Assembly (NCBI GenBank): GCA_000517565.1
Contig: CP007051.1
Span: forward strand, 434,001-498,000
Source: Desulfurella acetivorans A63
GTDB taxonomy: Bacteria > Campylobacterota_A > Desulfurellia > Desulfurellales > Desulfurellaceae
Direction of reading: 5' to 3'
DNA: 64,000 bases
Of this stretch, positions 40,967 through 49,361 are shown piece by piece. A program made the translations under genes and the position numbers. The notes beneath the pieces are model-generated. The model did no database searches. It was not told the origin of the DNA and saw nothing but the letters and a program-made list of their open reading frames with translations. Numbering within the stretch: position 1 is the stretch's first letter; each line of letters begins with the position of its first letter.

Positions 40967-43162
40967 GACAGTAGTATTAATAAGTTTTTCTAATAATTTT
41001 ATTACATGCTGAGGGCTTTTTATATTGTATTTTGCCAGAGTTGAAATTTCACCAACCTTTATTGTAATTGCATTTTCTGGCAAAACTTTAAACATGTCTT
41101 CGTCTGTATAATCATCACCTATTGCAAGCATAAAATCATAGCTTTTTAAGTTAAAAATTTCTGCAACGCAATGTTTGCCTATATTTGCGGGTTTTATCTC
41201 AAGAATTTTATTTCCTTTATGAACCTTAAGGTTTGTATTTGCCACAAAGTTTTGGAGATGACCATTTAATTCGGGTATAAATGTTGACTGAGTTTGAGGA
41301 TCAGTGTTTCTATAGTGAAAAACAATAGAAAATGTTTTATTTTCTATAAAAGAACCTGGCAATCTATCACTGTATAATTTTAAGATATTTATAATTGCAT
41401 TTTTCCAACTTTTGTCAATATTATTTTGATATAACTTCCAATTTGAATTAGGATATTTATAAAAAGCTCCATGTTCTGCTACAATAGCAATGTTTAAGTT
41501 TTCAAACCATTGTTGAAGTGTATCTTTATCTCTGCCACTTACTATTACAATAGTATTATTTTCTTGAGTTAACCGATGTATCAAGTGAATTAATTCTTTT
41601 GTTGGCACAGCCTCTTTAGGTGAATTTACAAAATCTATAAGTGTTCCATCGTAGTCGAGCATTATTAATCTTTTTTTTGCTTTAGCATATTCAGAGATAA
41701 TTTGATTTTCTATTGATTGATTAATGAATTGAGATTCCATTTGTTTTTGCAAAAGAGTGGTTTTATTTAATTCATTTAAATAATCACTAACCCATCTAAA
41801 TACATTGTATCTACTAATGCGCTCCTGCATTTTTTCTATCCTTTGGCTTTGTTCTTCTTTGGACATATCAAGAGCTTTTTTTATAGCTTCACCAATTTCT
41901 TCTATACTGTTTGGGTTAATAATTAAAGCTTCCAATAATTCTTTTGCTGACCCAGCCATTTCACTAAGTATTAAAACACCGTTTTTTTCTTGTTTGCTTG
42001 CAATAAACTCTTTTGCGACAAGATTCATACCATCCCTTAGAGGTGTTACAAGCATTATGTCGCTTGCACTATAAAATGAAACAAGATTTTCAAAATCAAG
42101 TGAGCCAAATTTATATACAATTGGAGTCCATTCAACAGTACTAAATTTTCCATTTATTCGCCCTATTGTTTCATCTATTTGTTTTTTCATTTGTTGATAG
42201 TGGAAAACACCTATTCGTGAAGGTACAACTACAATTATAAGTGTTATACTTTCTCTCCAGGCGGGGTATTTATCTAAAAAATATTCAAAACCAAGCAATC
42301 TATTTAATATTCCTTTTGTATAATCCAAACGATCGACACTAAAGAGTATCTTTTTATTTTTAAATTGGTTTTTTATCTCTTGCGTTTTTGATATAACGCT
42401 GGGACTTTTTGCAGTTTTGCTAAACTTTAAATAGTCAATGCTTATGGGGTGTGTTCCAACTTTTACAAGCCTGCCTTTATTGTTTATAACACCCAGATGA
42501 TTTTCTAAACCTGCAAAGCGTAATGTGGCTCTTAAAAAGTTATCGGTATATTCATGTGTATGAAAACCAATTAAATCAGCACCAAGCAGGCCTTCTATAA
42601 TTTCTATTCTCCACTGAGATGGTAGCAACTGAAAAACTTCATAAGCAGGAAAAGGTATATGCAAGAAAAAACCTATAGCTAAAGTAGGGTAACTTTGTCT
42701 AAGTAAACTAGGCAAGAGCATAAGATGGTAATCGTGTACCCATATTATATCTTCATTTTCATTTATAATATTACTAAGCGCTTTTGCAAATTTTAAATTA
42801 ACAGATTTGTACATATTGTAATATTCTTTTTCAAAACTTGCAATAGTTGGAAAATAGTGAAATAAAGGCCAAATCGTTCTATTGCAAAAACCAAGATAGA
42901 ATTTATCCATTTCTTTTTCCGTAAGAAAAACAGGATAGCAGTGTATATTTTGAAGTGAGTTTGTTATTTCATCTTGCTCTGATTTTATTGTTGTACCTAT
43001 ACCAGGCCAACCTACCCATGTGTAAGAAAGTTCAGTAATTTTTTCAGTGTAGGCTCCAATACTTGTTGCAAGACCACCTGCACTTTTTTGAAATTTATTA
43101 TTATTTTTCTTATCTTTTGTAATGCTTACCGGTAATCTATTTGATACTATAACTATCCTCAT
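40961..43162 (-). CDS. otsA-otsB: Fused trehalose-6-phosphate synthase / phosphatase
   Basis: A 733-residue bifunctional enzyme. Residues ~1-465 are GT20 OtsA: IVIVSNRLPVSI, SAGGLATSIGAY, WVGWPG, IWVHDYHLMLLPSLLRQ, IGFFLHIPFPAYEVFQLLP, VDRLDYTKGILNRLLGFE and LVTPLRDGMNLVAKEF. Residues ~490-733 are a HAD phosphatase OtsB: MLDYDGTLIDF near 503, IVIVSGRDKDTL, and AIGDDYTDEDMF near 685. Together they convert NDP-glucose and glucose-6-phosphate to trehalose. OtsA and OtsB are usually separate in bacteria; this fusion recalls the eukaryotic arrangement but also occurs in scattered bacteria and archaea. It lies directly behind mscS (4-base overlap). Confidence 0.95.
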   Translation of the reverse strand: MRIVIVSNRLPVSITKDKKNNNKFQKSAGGLATSIGAYTEKITELSYTWVGWPGIGTTIKSEQDEITNSLQNIHCYPVFLTEKEMDKFYLGFCNRTIWPLFHYFPTIASFEKEYYNMYKSVNLKFAKALSNIINENEDIIWVHDYHLMLLPSLLRQSYPTLAIGFFLHIPFPAYEVFQLLPSQWRIEIIEGLLGADLIGFHTHEYTDNFLRATLRFAGLENHLGVINNKGRLVKVGTHPISIDYLKFSKTAKSPSVISKTQEIKNQFKNKKILFSVDRLDYTKGILNRLLGFEYFLDKYPAWRESITLIIVVVPSRIGVFHYQQMKKQIDETIGRINGKFSTVEWTPIVYKFGSLDFENLVSFYSASDIMLVTPLRDGMNLVAKEFIASKQEKNGVLILSEMAGSAKELLEALIINPNSIEEIGEAIKKALDMSKEEQSQRIEKMQERISRYNVFRWVSDYLNELNKTTLLQKQMESQFINQSIENQIISEYAKAKKRLIMLDYDGTLIDFVNSPKEAVPTKELIHLIHRLTQENNTIVIVSGRDKDTLQQWFENLNIAIVAEHGAFYKYPNSNWKLYQNNIDKSWKNAIINILKLYSDRLPGSFIENKTFSIVFHYRNTDPQTQSTFIPELNGHLQNFVANTNLKVHKGNKILEIKPANIGKHCVAEIFNLKSYDFMLAIGDDYTDEDMFKVLPENAITIKVGEISTLAKYNIKSPQHVIKLLEKLINTTVS

Positions 43163-44208
43163 TTTTCCTCCAAATAAACAATATTTCTTATTTTTGGTAA
43201 GCTTTGCGGTGCTTCATTTTTTATGTATTCAATAAGTTTTTCTCTAACAAGACATCGTAAATTCCATAAATCAGAAGAGTTTTTTGCACTAACAAGTGCG
43301 CGGACCTGCATAGTTTTGTCATTAGCATCAGTAACTTGAATACCACTTGCAAATTTATCCCAAAGTGGAGTACTGTTTAAAATATCATTTAAAGCTTTTC
43401 TTAACTTTTCAATGTCTATTGAATAATCTAGATATATATACACTGTTCCTAAAAGCTGTGTACTTGTTTTTGTCCAGTTTTGGAATGATTTTTCAACAAA
43501 ATAATTGATAGGTATAACCAATCTTCTTAAATCCCAGATTTTCAGTACTACATAAGTTAATGTAATTTCTTCGACTGTTCCCCATTCTCCTTCTACTATC
43601 AAAACATCTCCTATTTTAATTGGTTGACTGATTGCAATTTGAATGCCTGCAAATAGCAAATTAAGTGTTTTCTGTGCTGCAAATCCAGCAATTATGCCAA
43701 TAATGCCTGCAGATGTTAAAATTGTTGAGCCTAAGCTTTTTAAAGAACTGAAACTTAAAAAAATTAATGCCATACAAATTACTGAAATAATAGCTGTGGT
43801 AATACTTTTTATAATTTTTAGTTGTGTATTTAATTGTCTTTTGTGGAAATCAGCAATATCTTTTGGTTGTTTTTCGTTTAAAATATATTCTAAAAAAGAT
43901 ATTGTTCTAATTGACAATATACCAAAAAATAGAACATATAAAATTTGAATAGTTTTTGTAATAATATAATCGCTGTTTTCCAATTTAAAATTTATTGCAG
44001 AACTAGCTATACTAAATATCAGAATGCTTATTAAAAACCATGAAGGAAAATAAAAATACTTTTTGATTTCATTATGAAGTGGAATTTTTTTTGCAATAAA
44101 TGTATATATTTTACTTATACCTTTAATTAAGATAAAGCCTATAAGGAATGAAAAAATTAATAAACCTAAAATTAATAATTTATCGTTAGCTAAAAAATCA
44201 GTCATCAT
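43159..44208 (-). CDS. MscS-family mechanosensitive channel
   Basis: A 349-residue small-conductance mechanosensitive channel. Four or more N-terminal hydrophobic helices (LLILGLLIFSFLIGFILI; WFLISILIFSIASSAINF; and others) precede the pore helix TM3, SLGSTILTSAGIIGIIAGFAA, and QKTLNLLFAGIQIAIS, followed by the beta domain (PIKIGDVLIVEGEWGTVEEI; IWDLRRLVIPINYFVEKSFQNW), typical of MscS. It releases solutes on hypo-osmotic shock. In one unit with otsAB it couples solute release to trehalose build-up. Two ATGs (44208, 44205) lie almost at the predicted transcription start, with no Shine-Dalgarno, so translation may be leaderless. Confidence 0.93.
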   Translation of the reverse strand: MMTDFLANDKLLILGLLIFSFLIGFILIKGISKIYTFIAKKIPLHNEIKKYFYFPSWFLISILIFSIASSAINFKLENSDYIITKTIQILYVLFFGILSIRTISFLEYILNEKQPKDIADFHKRQLNTQLKIIKSITTAIISVICMALIFLSFSSLKSLGSTILTSAGIIGIIAGFAAQKTLNLLFAGIQIAISQPIKIGDVLIVEGEWGTVEEITLTYVVLKIWDLRRLVIPINYFVEKSFQNWTKTSTQLLGTVYIYLDYSIDIEKLRKALNDILNSTPLWDKFASGIQVTDANDKTMQVRALVSAKNSSDLWNLRCLVREKLIEYIKNEAPQSLPKIRNIVYLEEK

Positions 44209-44212
44209 TTTT

Positions 44213-44240
44213 AGTATATTATATTTATTGATTATGTCAA
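44213..44240 (-). promoter_or_regulatory. Promoter for mscS-otsAB
   Basis: On the minus strand TTGACA (44240-44235), a 16-base spacer and TATACT (44218-44213). Transcription would start within a few bases of the mscS ATG. Confidence 0.7.
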
Positions 44241-44264
44241 CTTTGAAAAAATTAAATTTTTCTG

Positions 44265-44293
44265 TTGCATTTTAGAAAACTATCGGATATAAA
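44265..44293 (+). promoter_or_regulatory. Promoter for the TPR protein
   Basis: TTGCAT, a 17-base spacer and TATAAA (44288-44293). A TTGGAGG Shine-Dalgarno follows before the ATG at 44329. Confidence 0.7.
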
Positions 44294-44328
44294 TTTACTT
44301 ATAGAAAAATACTTTTTGGAGGTTTTAA

Positions 44329-45177
44329 ATGAAAAAAATTATTTTGATAATCACTGTAATGTTTGTAGTACAAATAAACAATGTTTATGCACAAGAAATA
44401 TCAAATCTAGCAAAATCTATGGCATACTTTCAACAGGCTCAAAGCAGTTATGAACGAAACCAATTTCAACAGGCTATTGAAGAATATACGGCAGCTATTG
44501 AAGAAAATCCAAATAATTATATGGCATATATAAACAGAGGTATTGTGTTTTTTGAACTTAATAGATACAATGAAGCTTTAAAAAACTTCAAAAAAGCGCA
44601 AAGCATTGACCCAAACGATCCATATGCTTACTATAATAGTGCAATAGTATACAACGAAATGGCTTCAACTGCATTAGAAAATGATGATACTTATCTTTAC
44701 TATAAAAAAGCAAAAGATGAATTAACAAAAGCCATCCAAAATGATCCAAATTTTTATAAGGCATATATAAACATAGGTATGGTAAATTATGAATTGGCTT
44801 TTTATCAAGACGCCATTAATGACTTTACAAAAGCACTACAGATACAACCACTAAGCTATAAAGCATACTATAATCGAGGTATTGTATATTATATTTTAGG
44901 CAATTTAATAGCTGCAGAATCTGATTTTACAAATGCGATTGAAATTAATCCAGATTATGCAGATGCTTATTTTAATAGAGGTTTGGTTTATAAGCAAAAA
45001 AACAATGTAAAAAAAGCTTTGGATGATTTTTACCAAGCAGGTATGCTATACGCAAAAAATTATAAAATAAAAGAAGCATATGAATGTGCAGATTTAATAA
45101 AATCAACAGATGAATTTTCTACACTTCTATATGATTTGAAATCAACAATCACCAAACAAGAAATCTACGGTAGTTAA
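44329..45177 (+). CDS. Secreted tetratricopeptide-repeat protein
   Basis: A 282-residue protein with a signal peptide (IILIITVMFVVQINNVYA, cleavage near AQE) and about five TPR units: YERNQFQQAIEEYTAAIEEN; MAYINRGIVFFELNRYNEAL; KAYINIGMVNYELAFYQDAI; KAYYNRGIVYYILGNLIAAE; and DAYFNRGLVYKQKNNVKKAL. Repeats end in P-N/D-x-Y, the canonical form. It is probably periplasmic and mediates protein contacts; no catalytic domain is seen. It stands alone between the mscS promoter and tmRNA, with its own promoter and Shine-Dalgarno. Partner and pathway unknown. Confidence 0.85.
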   Translation: MKKIILIITVMFVVQINNVYAQEISNLAKSMAYFQQAQSSYERNQFQQAIEEYTAAIEENPNNYMAYINRGIVFFELNRYNEALKNFKKAQSIDPNDPYAYYNSAIVYNEMASTALENDDTYLYYKKAKDELTKAIQNDPNFYKAYINIGMVNYELAFYQDAINDFTKALQIQPLSYKAYYNRGIVYYILGNLIAAESDFTNAIEINPDYADAYFNRGLVYKQKNNVKKALDDFYQAGMLYAKNYKIKEAYECADLIKSTDEFSTLLYDLKSTITKQEIYGS

Positions 45178-45180
45178 TTT

Positions 45181-45548
<368 letters not shown>

Positions 45549-45564
45549 TTTTTAAGAGGCACAT

Positions 45565-45594
45565 ATAATATAATAATTTTTTAAAATTTGTCAA
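45565..45594 (-). promoter_or_regulatory. Promoter for ssrA
   Basis: On the minus strand TTGACA (45594-45589), an 18-base spacer and TATTAT (45570-45565), about 17 bases before the mature tmRNA 5' end, leaving a short leader for RNase P to remove. Confidence 0.78.
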
Positions 45595-45610
45595 TATCTT
45601 AAAATTTTTA

Positions 45611-45639
45611 TTGACTTTTTATTATTTATGGTTTATTCT
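45611..45639 (+). promoter_or_regulatory. Promoter for the RRM protein
   Basis: TTGACT, a 17-base spacer and TATTCT (45634-45639). It diverges from the ssrA promoter, only 16 bases away. The ~55-base 5' leader before the GTG start is long for this compact genome. Confidence 0.68.
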
Positions 45640-45698
45640 ATTCATAATTGGTGCATACTATAGGCGCATCAATAGTAAATTTTTTTGGAGTGTGTTTT

Positions 45699-45983
45699 GT
45701 GAATACGAACAAGTTGTACGTAGGTAATTTAAATTACCGAACGACGGAAGAGAAACTTAAAGAAGTTTTCTCAGGTTATGGTAATGTAGTATCGGTAAAG
45801 GTTATTGAAGGTAAAGGTTTTGGCTTTGTAGAAATGGAATCAAAAGACGATGCCCAAAAAGCTAAAGACGCTTTAGACAACACAGATTTAGACGGCAGAA
45901 ACATCAGGGTAGATGAAGCAAAACCAAGGGAGTCAAATCCAAGACAAAGGTCAAATTACTCTAACTCAAGAAACAGATTTTAA
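45699..45983 (+). CDS. RRM-type RNA-binding protein
   Basis: A 94-residue RNA-binding protein with a single RNA recognition motif: RNP2 KLYVGNLNY near residue 5 and RNP1 GKGFGFVEM near 40, followed by an Arg/Ser/Asn-rich tail (RESNPRQRSNYSNSRNRF) that probably adds RNA affinity. Such small RRM proteins in cyanobacteria and proteobacteria are often cold-induced. I start at the GTG at 45699, 8 bases after GGAG; a longer frame to 45648 adds a hydrophobic stretch unlike the family and has no ribosome site. The leader may hold a thermosensor, unproven. A perfect terminator follows. Confidence 0.92.
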   Translation: MNTNKLYVGNLNYRTTEEKLKEVFSGYGNVVSVKVIEGKGFGFVEMESKDDAQKAKDALDNTDLDGRNIRVDEAKPRESNPRQRSNYSNSRNRF

Positions 45984-45991
45984 TCCACTTT

Positions 45992-46020
45992 TATAAGCAG
46001 GGCAGTAAGCCCTGCTTATA
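45992..46020. terminator. Bidirectional terminator between the RRM gene and hemW
   Basis: A perfect 12-bp stem (TATAAGCAGGGC / GCCCTGCTTATA) with a 5-base loop. T-rich tracts lie on both strands, so it can serve both convergent genes. Confidence 0.85.
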
Positions 46021-46024
46021 TATT

Positions 46025-47131
46025 TTATATAAAATCAGATAATATATAATTTGAAATTAAGAGTTTTTTGGGATTTGCAATTTTAATTGAACCTCTAACT
46101 TTTTTTAGAGTTTTTAGTTCGTAGTGCTTTGAAAGTTCTTTTTTAAAAATTTCCTCTATATTGCAATTATACCTTTGATTAAAGTTATTTATGTTTATGC
46201 CTTTTATTGTACGCAAACCTATAACAAATGCTTCTTTAATTTGTTTGTCGATATTTAATCTCTCTTTGTAAACAACTGGACTTTTATCTAACAAAACTTT
46301 GTTTATGTAATCATCTAAGTTATCTGTGTTTTTGTACCTTACAGAATTTATATGGGAGCTTGCACTTAAACCAAAGCCTATATAATCATAATTTTGCCAG
46401 TAAGCTTGATTATGTTTACTTTCAAAGCCTTTTTTTGCAAAATTTGAAATTTCGTATTGATTTATATTGTGTTTTTTTAAGAATTTTATTAAATATAAAA
46501 ATTGTTTTTCTACATTTTCCTCTTGCAGATAAACTTTTTGTTTGTAAAATAAAGTGCCTTTTTCTATAGATAAAATATAAGCAGATATATGCTTTAGTGG
46601 GAAAAGCACAGCATTATTTAAGTCTTCTTGCAAAATATTAAAATTTTCAAATCCATATATTAAATCAATACTTACATTGTCAAACAACTCTATAGTATTT
46701 TCTATAGCCCTAAAACTTTCTTGAGCATTATGCAGTCTCTGTAAGAATTGAAGTTTTTGATTATTAAAAGATTGTATACCTAAACTTATTCTTGTAAAAC
46801 CAATTTCTTTTAATTTTTGTAGATAATTTTTAGTTGCATTGTTTGGGTTCACTTCAATTGTTATCTCACATGCTTTTGATATATGGTATTTTTTGATTGT
46901 ATTTAAAATCAACACAAGTTCTTCTGGTTTTAATAATGACGGTGTACCGCCCCCAAAATAGATCGTCTCAATTTTATATGAATTATTTTTCAAAAAAAAG
47001 CTTTCAATTTCTTTAACCAAAGCTTTTAAGTAGAGGTGCTTTGTGCTAATTGATTTTTCATATGAGATAAATGAACAATAAGGACATTTTTTATAACAAA
47101 AAGGTATATGAATATAAACATAAAGATTCAT
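46025..47131 (-). CDS. hemW: Radical SAM protein HemW-like
   Basis: A 368-residue HemN/HemW-family radical SAM protein. The cluster motif is HIPFCYKKCPYCSF with cysteines at 12, 16 and 19, then TIYFGGGTPSLL near 58, ITIEVNPNNATKNYL and RISLGIQSFNNQKLQFLQR. The C-terminal HemW domain includes YEISNFAKKGFESKHNQAYW and YIGFGLSASSH. HemW is a heme-handling chaperone; true coproporphyrinogen dehydrogenase HemN has an extra N-terminal region and is longer (~450 aa), so HemW is favoured. It is last in the mnmA unit, overlapping the preceding gene by 4 bases. Confidence 0.88.
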   Translation of the reverse strand: MNLYVYIHIPFCYKKCPYCSFISYEKSISTKHLYLKALVKEIESFFLKNNSYKIETIYFGGGTPSLLKPEELVLILNTIKKYHISKACEITIEVNPNNATKNYLQKLKEIGFTRISLGIQSFNNQKLQFLQRLHNAQESFRAIENTIELFDNVSIDLIYGFENFNILQEDLNNAVLFPLKHISAYILSIEKGTLFYKQKVYLQEENVEKQFLYLIKFLKKHNINQYEISNFAKKGFESKHNQAYWQNYDYIGFGLSASSHINSVRYKNTDNLDDYINKVLLDKSPVVYKERLNIDKQIKEAFVIGLRTIKGININNFNQRYNCNIEEIFKKELSKHYELKTLKKVRGSIKIANPKKLLISNYILSDFI

Positions 47132-47634
47132 GTTGAGAATTTTTTAATAGTAATATTGTTTTTTTTGCTAATAAGCTCGTCAATAAGCAAGAATTTTTCT
47201 TCAAATATGGATGGTATTTTTTGTTTTATATCATTATAAGAAGTTTTATCTGATAATCTTAAGGCTAAATTGAAAAGCTTGTTTCCCATTAAATAATCTA
47301 CAATAAATAAATCAGCGTTTTTCGTATTTTGTATTGTTTTATATATTGAATATTGATTCGAACTGTTTTTGCATAAAAATATTACAATACAATCAAATTT
47401 GATGTCTAATATACAATTTTCTAAATTTTCTACATTGCATTCATATATATTTTCTTTAGGAAGATGTTCAAGTAATATAGATTTTAAATAATTTATTTGT
47501 TTGTAGAAAACTAAGATATTAGAATAGTATTCAGGTTTTATAAAGGATATAGTTTCAACAATATGAGGTTCGTATCTTAAGTTTCTTATAAATTTGGTTT
47601 TTACAAAATTTTTAAATATATCTTCAAACTTCAT
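47128..47634 (-). CDS. Hypothetical protein, possibly a degenerate methyltransferase fold
   Basis: I do not recognise this 168-residue protein. It starts with a helical region (FEDIFKNFVKTKFIRNLRYEP) followed by alternating strands and helices: SNILVFYKQINYLKSILLE, then FDCIVIFLCKN, then ADLFIVDYLM, the order seen in Rossmann-type methyltransferases, but without the glycine-rich SAM motif or acidic loop. If it is such a fold, it has lost SAM binding. It starts 11 bases inside mnmA and overlaps hemW by 4 bases, so it is co-translated with a tRNA-modification and a heme-handling gene. Confidence 0.6.
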   Translation of the reverse strand: MKFEDIFKNFVKTKFIRNLRYEPHIVETISFIKPEYYSNILVFYKQINYLKSILLEHLPKENIYECNVENLENCILDIKFDCIVIFLCKNSSNQYSIYKTIQNTKNADLFIVDYLMGNKLFNLALRLSDKTSYNDIKQKIPSIFEEKFLLIDELISKKNNITIKKFST

Positions 47635-48586
47635 CTATCCTTCCGCATCCGACAATTAAGTCATTATGGTAAAATACAGCAATCTGACCTTTAGTTATAG
47701 CAAACAATGCTTCGTCTAAAAAGACTTTTCTGGTATCTGGTTCAAATTTTGCTAGTGTACTTTTTGCTTTGAACCTTATGAGACATTCTACTTTATTGTG
47801 ATTAAACCATTCTTTACTTTTAAGTAAATGTATTTGATTTATGGTAAATTTATCAGAATATAACTCATGCCTTTTAGCAATTTCAATATTACCATTAACT
47901 GCATCAATGCTCTTTACGTAGTATGGTTCGTTTGAAAATTTAATACCTTTTCTTTGACCAACAGTATAATTGTGAAAACCGTTATGCAAACCTACTATTT
48001 GACTATTGTGTAGAATATAACCGCTTTTTGTATGATTTATGAGATTTCTGTAATCATTAACAAAGCATAGATCGCTGCTTTCCTGTAAATTAAGAGGTAT
48101 TTTAGTTTTAATATCTTTTTTTTCAAATTCTTTTAAAGGAAAAATTGTTCGTTCTACAGTTTTTTTTGGTAGATAAGCTAAAAAATAAGATTGGTCTTTA
48201 TTTGAAAAGTGTTTTTTTATAAAACCATCTTGAGTATTAGCATAATGACCTGTTGCAATGTAATCTGTATTATACTTGTCTGCTTGTTCAACCAATATTT
48301 TAAATTTAACAAGTGGATTACAAATACTACACGGATTGGGTGTAAAGCCTTTTTTATAGTCGTTTATAAAACTATCAATTACTGTTTTTTTAAAATAATC
48401 TCTTATATCAAGTGTATAAAAGTCAATGTCATATTTTTTAAATAACTCAATGACTTCTTTTGAAACTGTATTTTTACTTGTTAGCACTAAATTAATTGCT
48501 ATAACATTGTAACCTTTTTCTGATAGATAAATGGCAGAAAAAGTACTATCAATTCCACCGCTTACACCAATAAGCACACTTTTCAT
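47624..48586 (-). CDS. mnmA: tRNA-specific 2-thiouridylase
   Basis: Adds the 2-thio group to U34 of tRNA-Lys, -Glu and -Gln; 320 aa (slightly short for the family). The PP-loop is LIGVSGGIDSTFSAIYL at residues 5-21, the first catalytic cysteine is in TPNPCSICNPLVKF near 96, DYIATGHYANT follows near 118, the KDQSYFLAYLP motif is near 146, and the second catalytic cysteine lies in ESSDLCFV near 190. The C-terminal beta-barrel has FHNYTVGQRKGIKF. ATG 48586 is preferred over a GTG two codons upstream. It leads the mnmA-unknown-hemW operon. Confidence 0.95.
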   Translation of the reverse strand: MKSVLIGVSGGIDSTFSAIYLSEKGYNVIAINLVLTSKNTVSKEVIELFKKYDIDFYTLDIRDYFKKTVIDSFINDYKKGFTPNPCSICNPLVKFKILVEQADKYNTDYIATGHYANTQDGFIKKHFSNKDQSYFLAYLPKKTVERTIFPLKEFEKKDIKTKIPLNLQESSDLCFVNDYRNLINHTKSGYILHNSQIVGLHNGFHNYTVGQRKGIKFSNEPYYVKSIDAVNGNIEIAKRHELYSDKFTINQIHLLKSKEWFNHNKVECLIRFKAKSTLAKFEPDTRKVFLDEALFAITKGQIAVFYHNDLIVGCGRIDEV

Positions 48587-48617
48587 TGTCACCTAAAAAA
48601 TTAAAATTTTCTATTAA

Positions 48618-48646
48618 ATAATATCATATAAGTTTTTGCATTGCAA
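48618..48646 (-). promoter_or_regulatory. Promoter for the mnmA operon
   Basis: On the minus strand TTGCAA (48646-48641), a 17-base spacer and TATTAT (48623-48618), about 32 bases ahead of the mnmA ATG. Confidence 0.72.
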
Positions 48647-48802
48647 AAGTTAACTTTTTAAAATAAGAAATTAATAAATATTTTTTTATAAATACAATTT
48701 GTAAAACTATATAAAACAATATGTTAAAAGTGTAAATTTTAATTTTTTTGTTTACTTCCAATGCATTTTATGGTAAATATGAAAAAATAAGGAGGAAAGA
48801 AA

Positions 48803-48814
48803 ATGGTAATTTAA
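48803..48814 (+). other. Three-codon reading frame behind a strong ribosome site
   Basis: ATG GTA ATT TAA with a strong Shine-Dalgarno (AAGGAGGAAAG at 48789-48799), 38 bases before the V4R gene, which has its own strong site. It could be a leader peptide, a ribosome standby element or the trace of a deleted gene. The rest of the 48.6-48.85 kb gap is A/T-rich with no clear promoter; TTTACT (48751) with TAAATA (48774) is the best candidate. Confidence 0.3.
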
Positions 48815-48852
48815 TTAAAAAGTAATCTAAAACAAAGATAGGAGGGGGAAAA

Positions 48853-49335
48853 ATGAAAGAGGGGGAAATTTATGAAAAAGCAAAAGGTTATTTTGAATCT
48901 GAAAGTTTTCCGTTACCAAAATCTGTATTTAGGGAATTTTATTCTCAATTAATTAAGCTTTCCGGTTTTGGACTAGGCGGCATATTTGTTTTATCAGGTA
49001 AAAAAGCAGGGGCACGGGCCGCAGTTTACCTCAAAAAATTGGTAGGAGAAAGTTTAACACAAGATGATACTAAAACATGTATAATTGCTGCACTTCAAGC
49101 TTATAACCAAAAAGTAATAGAATTTAATTTAGAAGATAATTTTGCCCTAATTAAAATTGATAATTCTATCTTTGCTGATGGCATAACAAGCAAAAAGCCT
49201 GTTTGTTTACCACTTGGGGGAAGTCTTGCTGGTATGATGGAAACTTTTATGGGTGGCAGCTTTGAACCTAAAGAAATAGAATGTAAAGCATGTGGAGGCC
49301 AATATTGCGTATTTGAAATAAAAAGGAAAAGTTAA
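48853..49335 (+). CDS. V4R (4-vinyl reductase) domain protein
   Basis: A 160-residue stand-alone V4R domain. The family's C-terminal metal-binding-like motif is clear: ECKACGGQYCVFEI at residues ~141-154, preceded by CLPLGGSLAGMMETFMG. V4R domains sense small hydrophobic ligands; they occur in the BchJ vinyl-reduction protein, in Sulfolobus-type regulators and in NtrC-type phenol sensors. Here there is no attached output domain. Located first in the acl locus, before an HTH-cupin regulator, it may be a ligand-sensing partner. A GGAGGGGG Shine-Dalgarno precedes the ATG; a 26-base gap follows it. Confidence 0.82.
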   Translation: MKEGEIYEKAKGYFESESFPLPKSVFREFYSQLIKLSGFGLGGIFVLSGKKAGARAAVYLKKLVGESLTQDDTKTCIIAALQAYNQKVIEFNLEDNFALIKIDNSIFADGITSKKPVCLPLGGSLAGMMETFMGGSFEPKEIECKACGGQYCVFEIKRKS

Positions 49336-49361
49336 TTAGTCGCTTAAAAGAGGGGGAAGCG

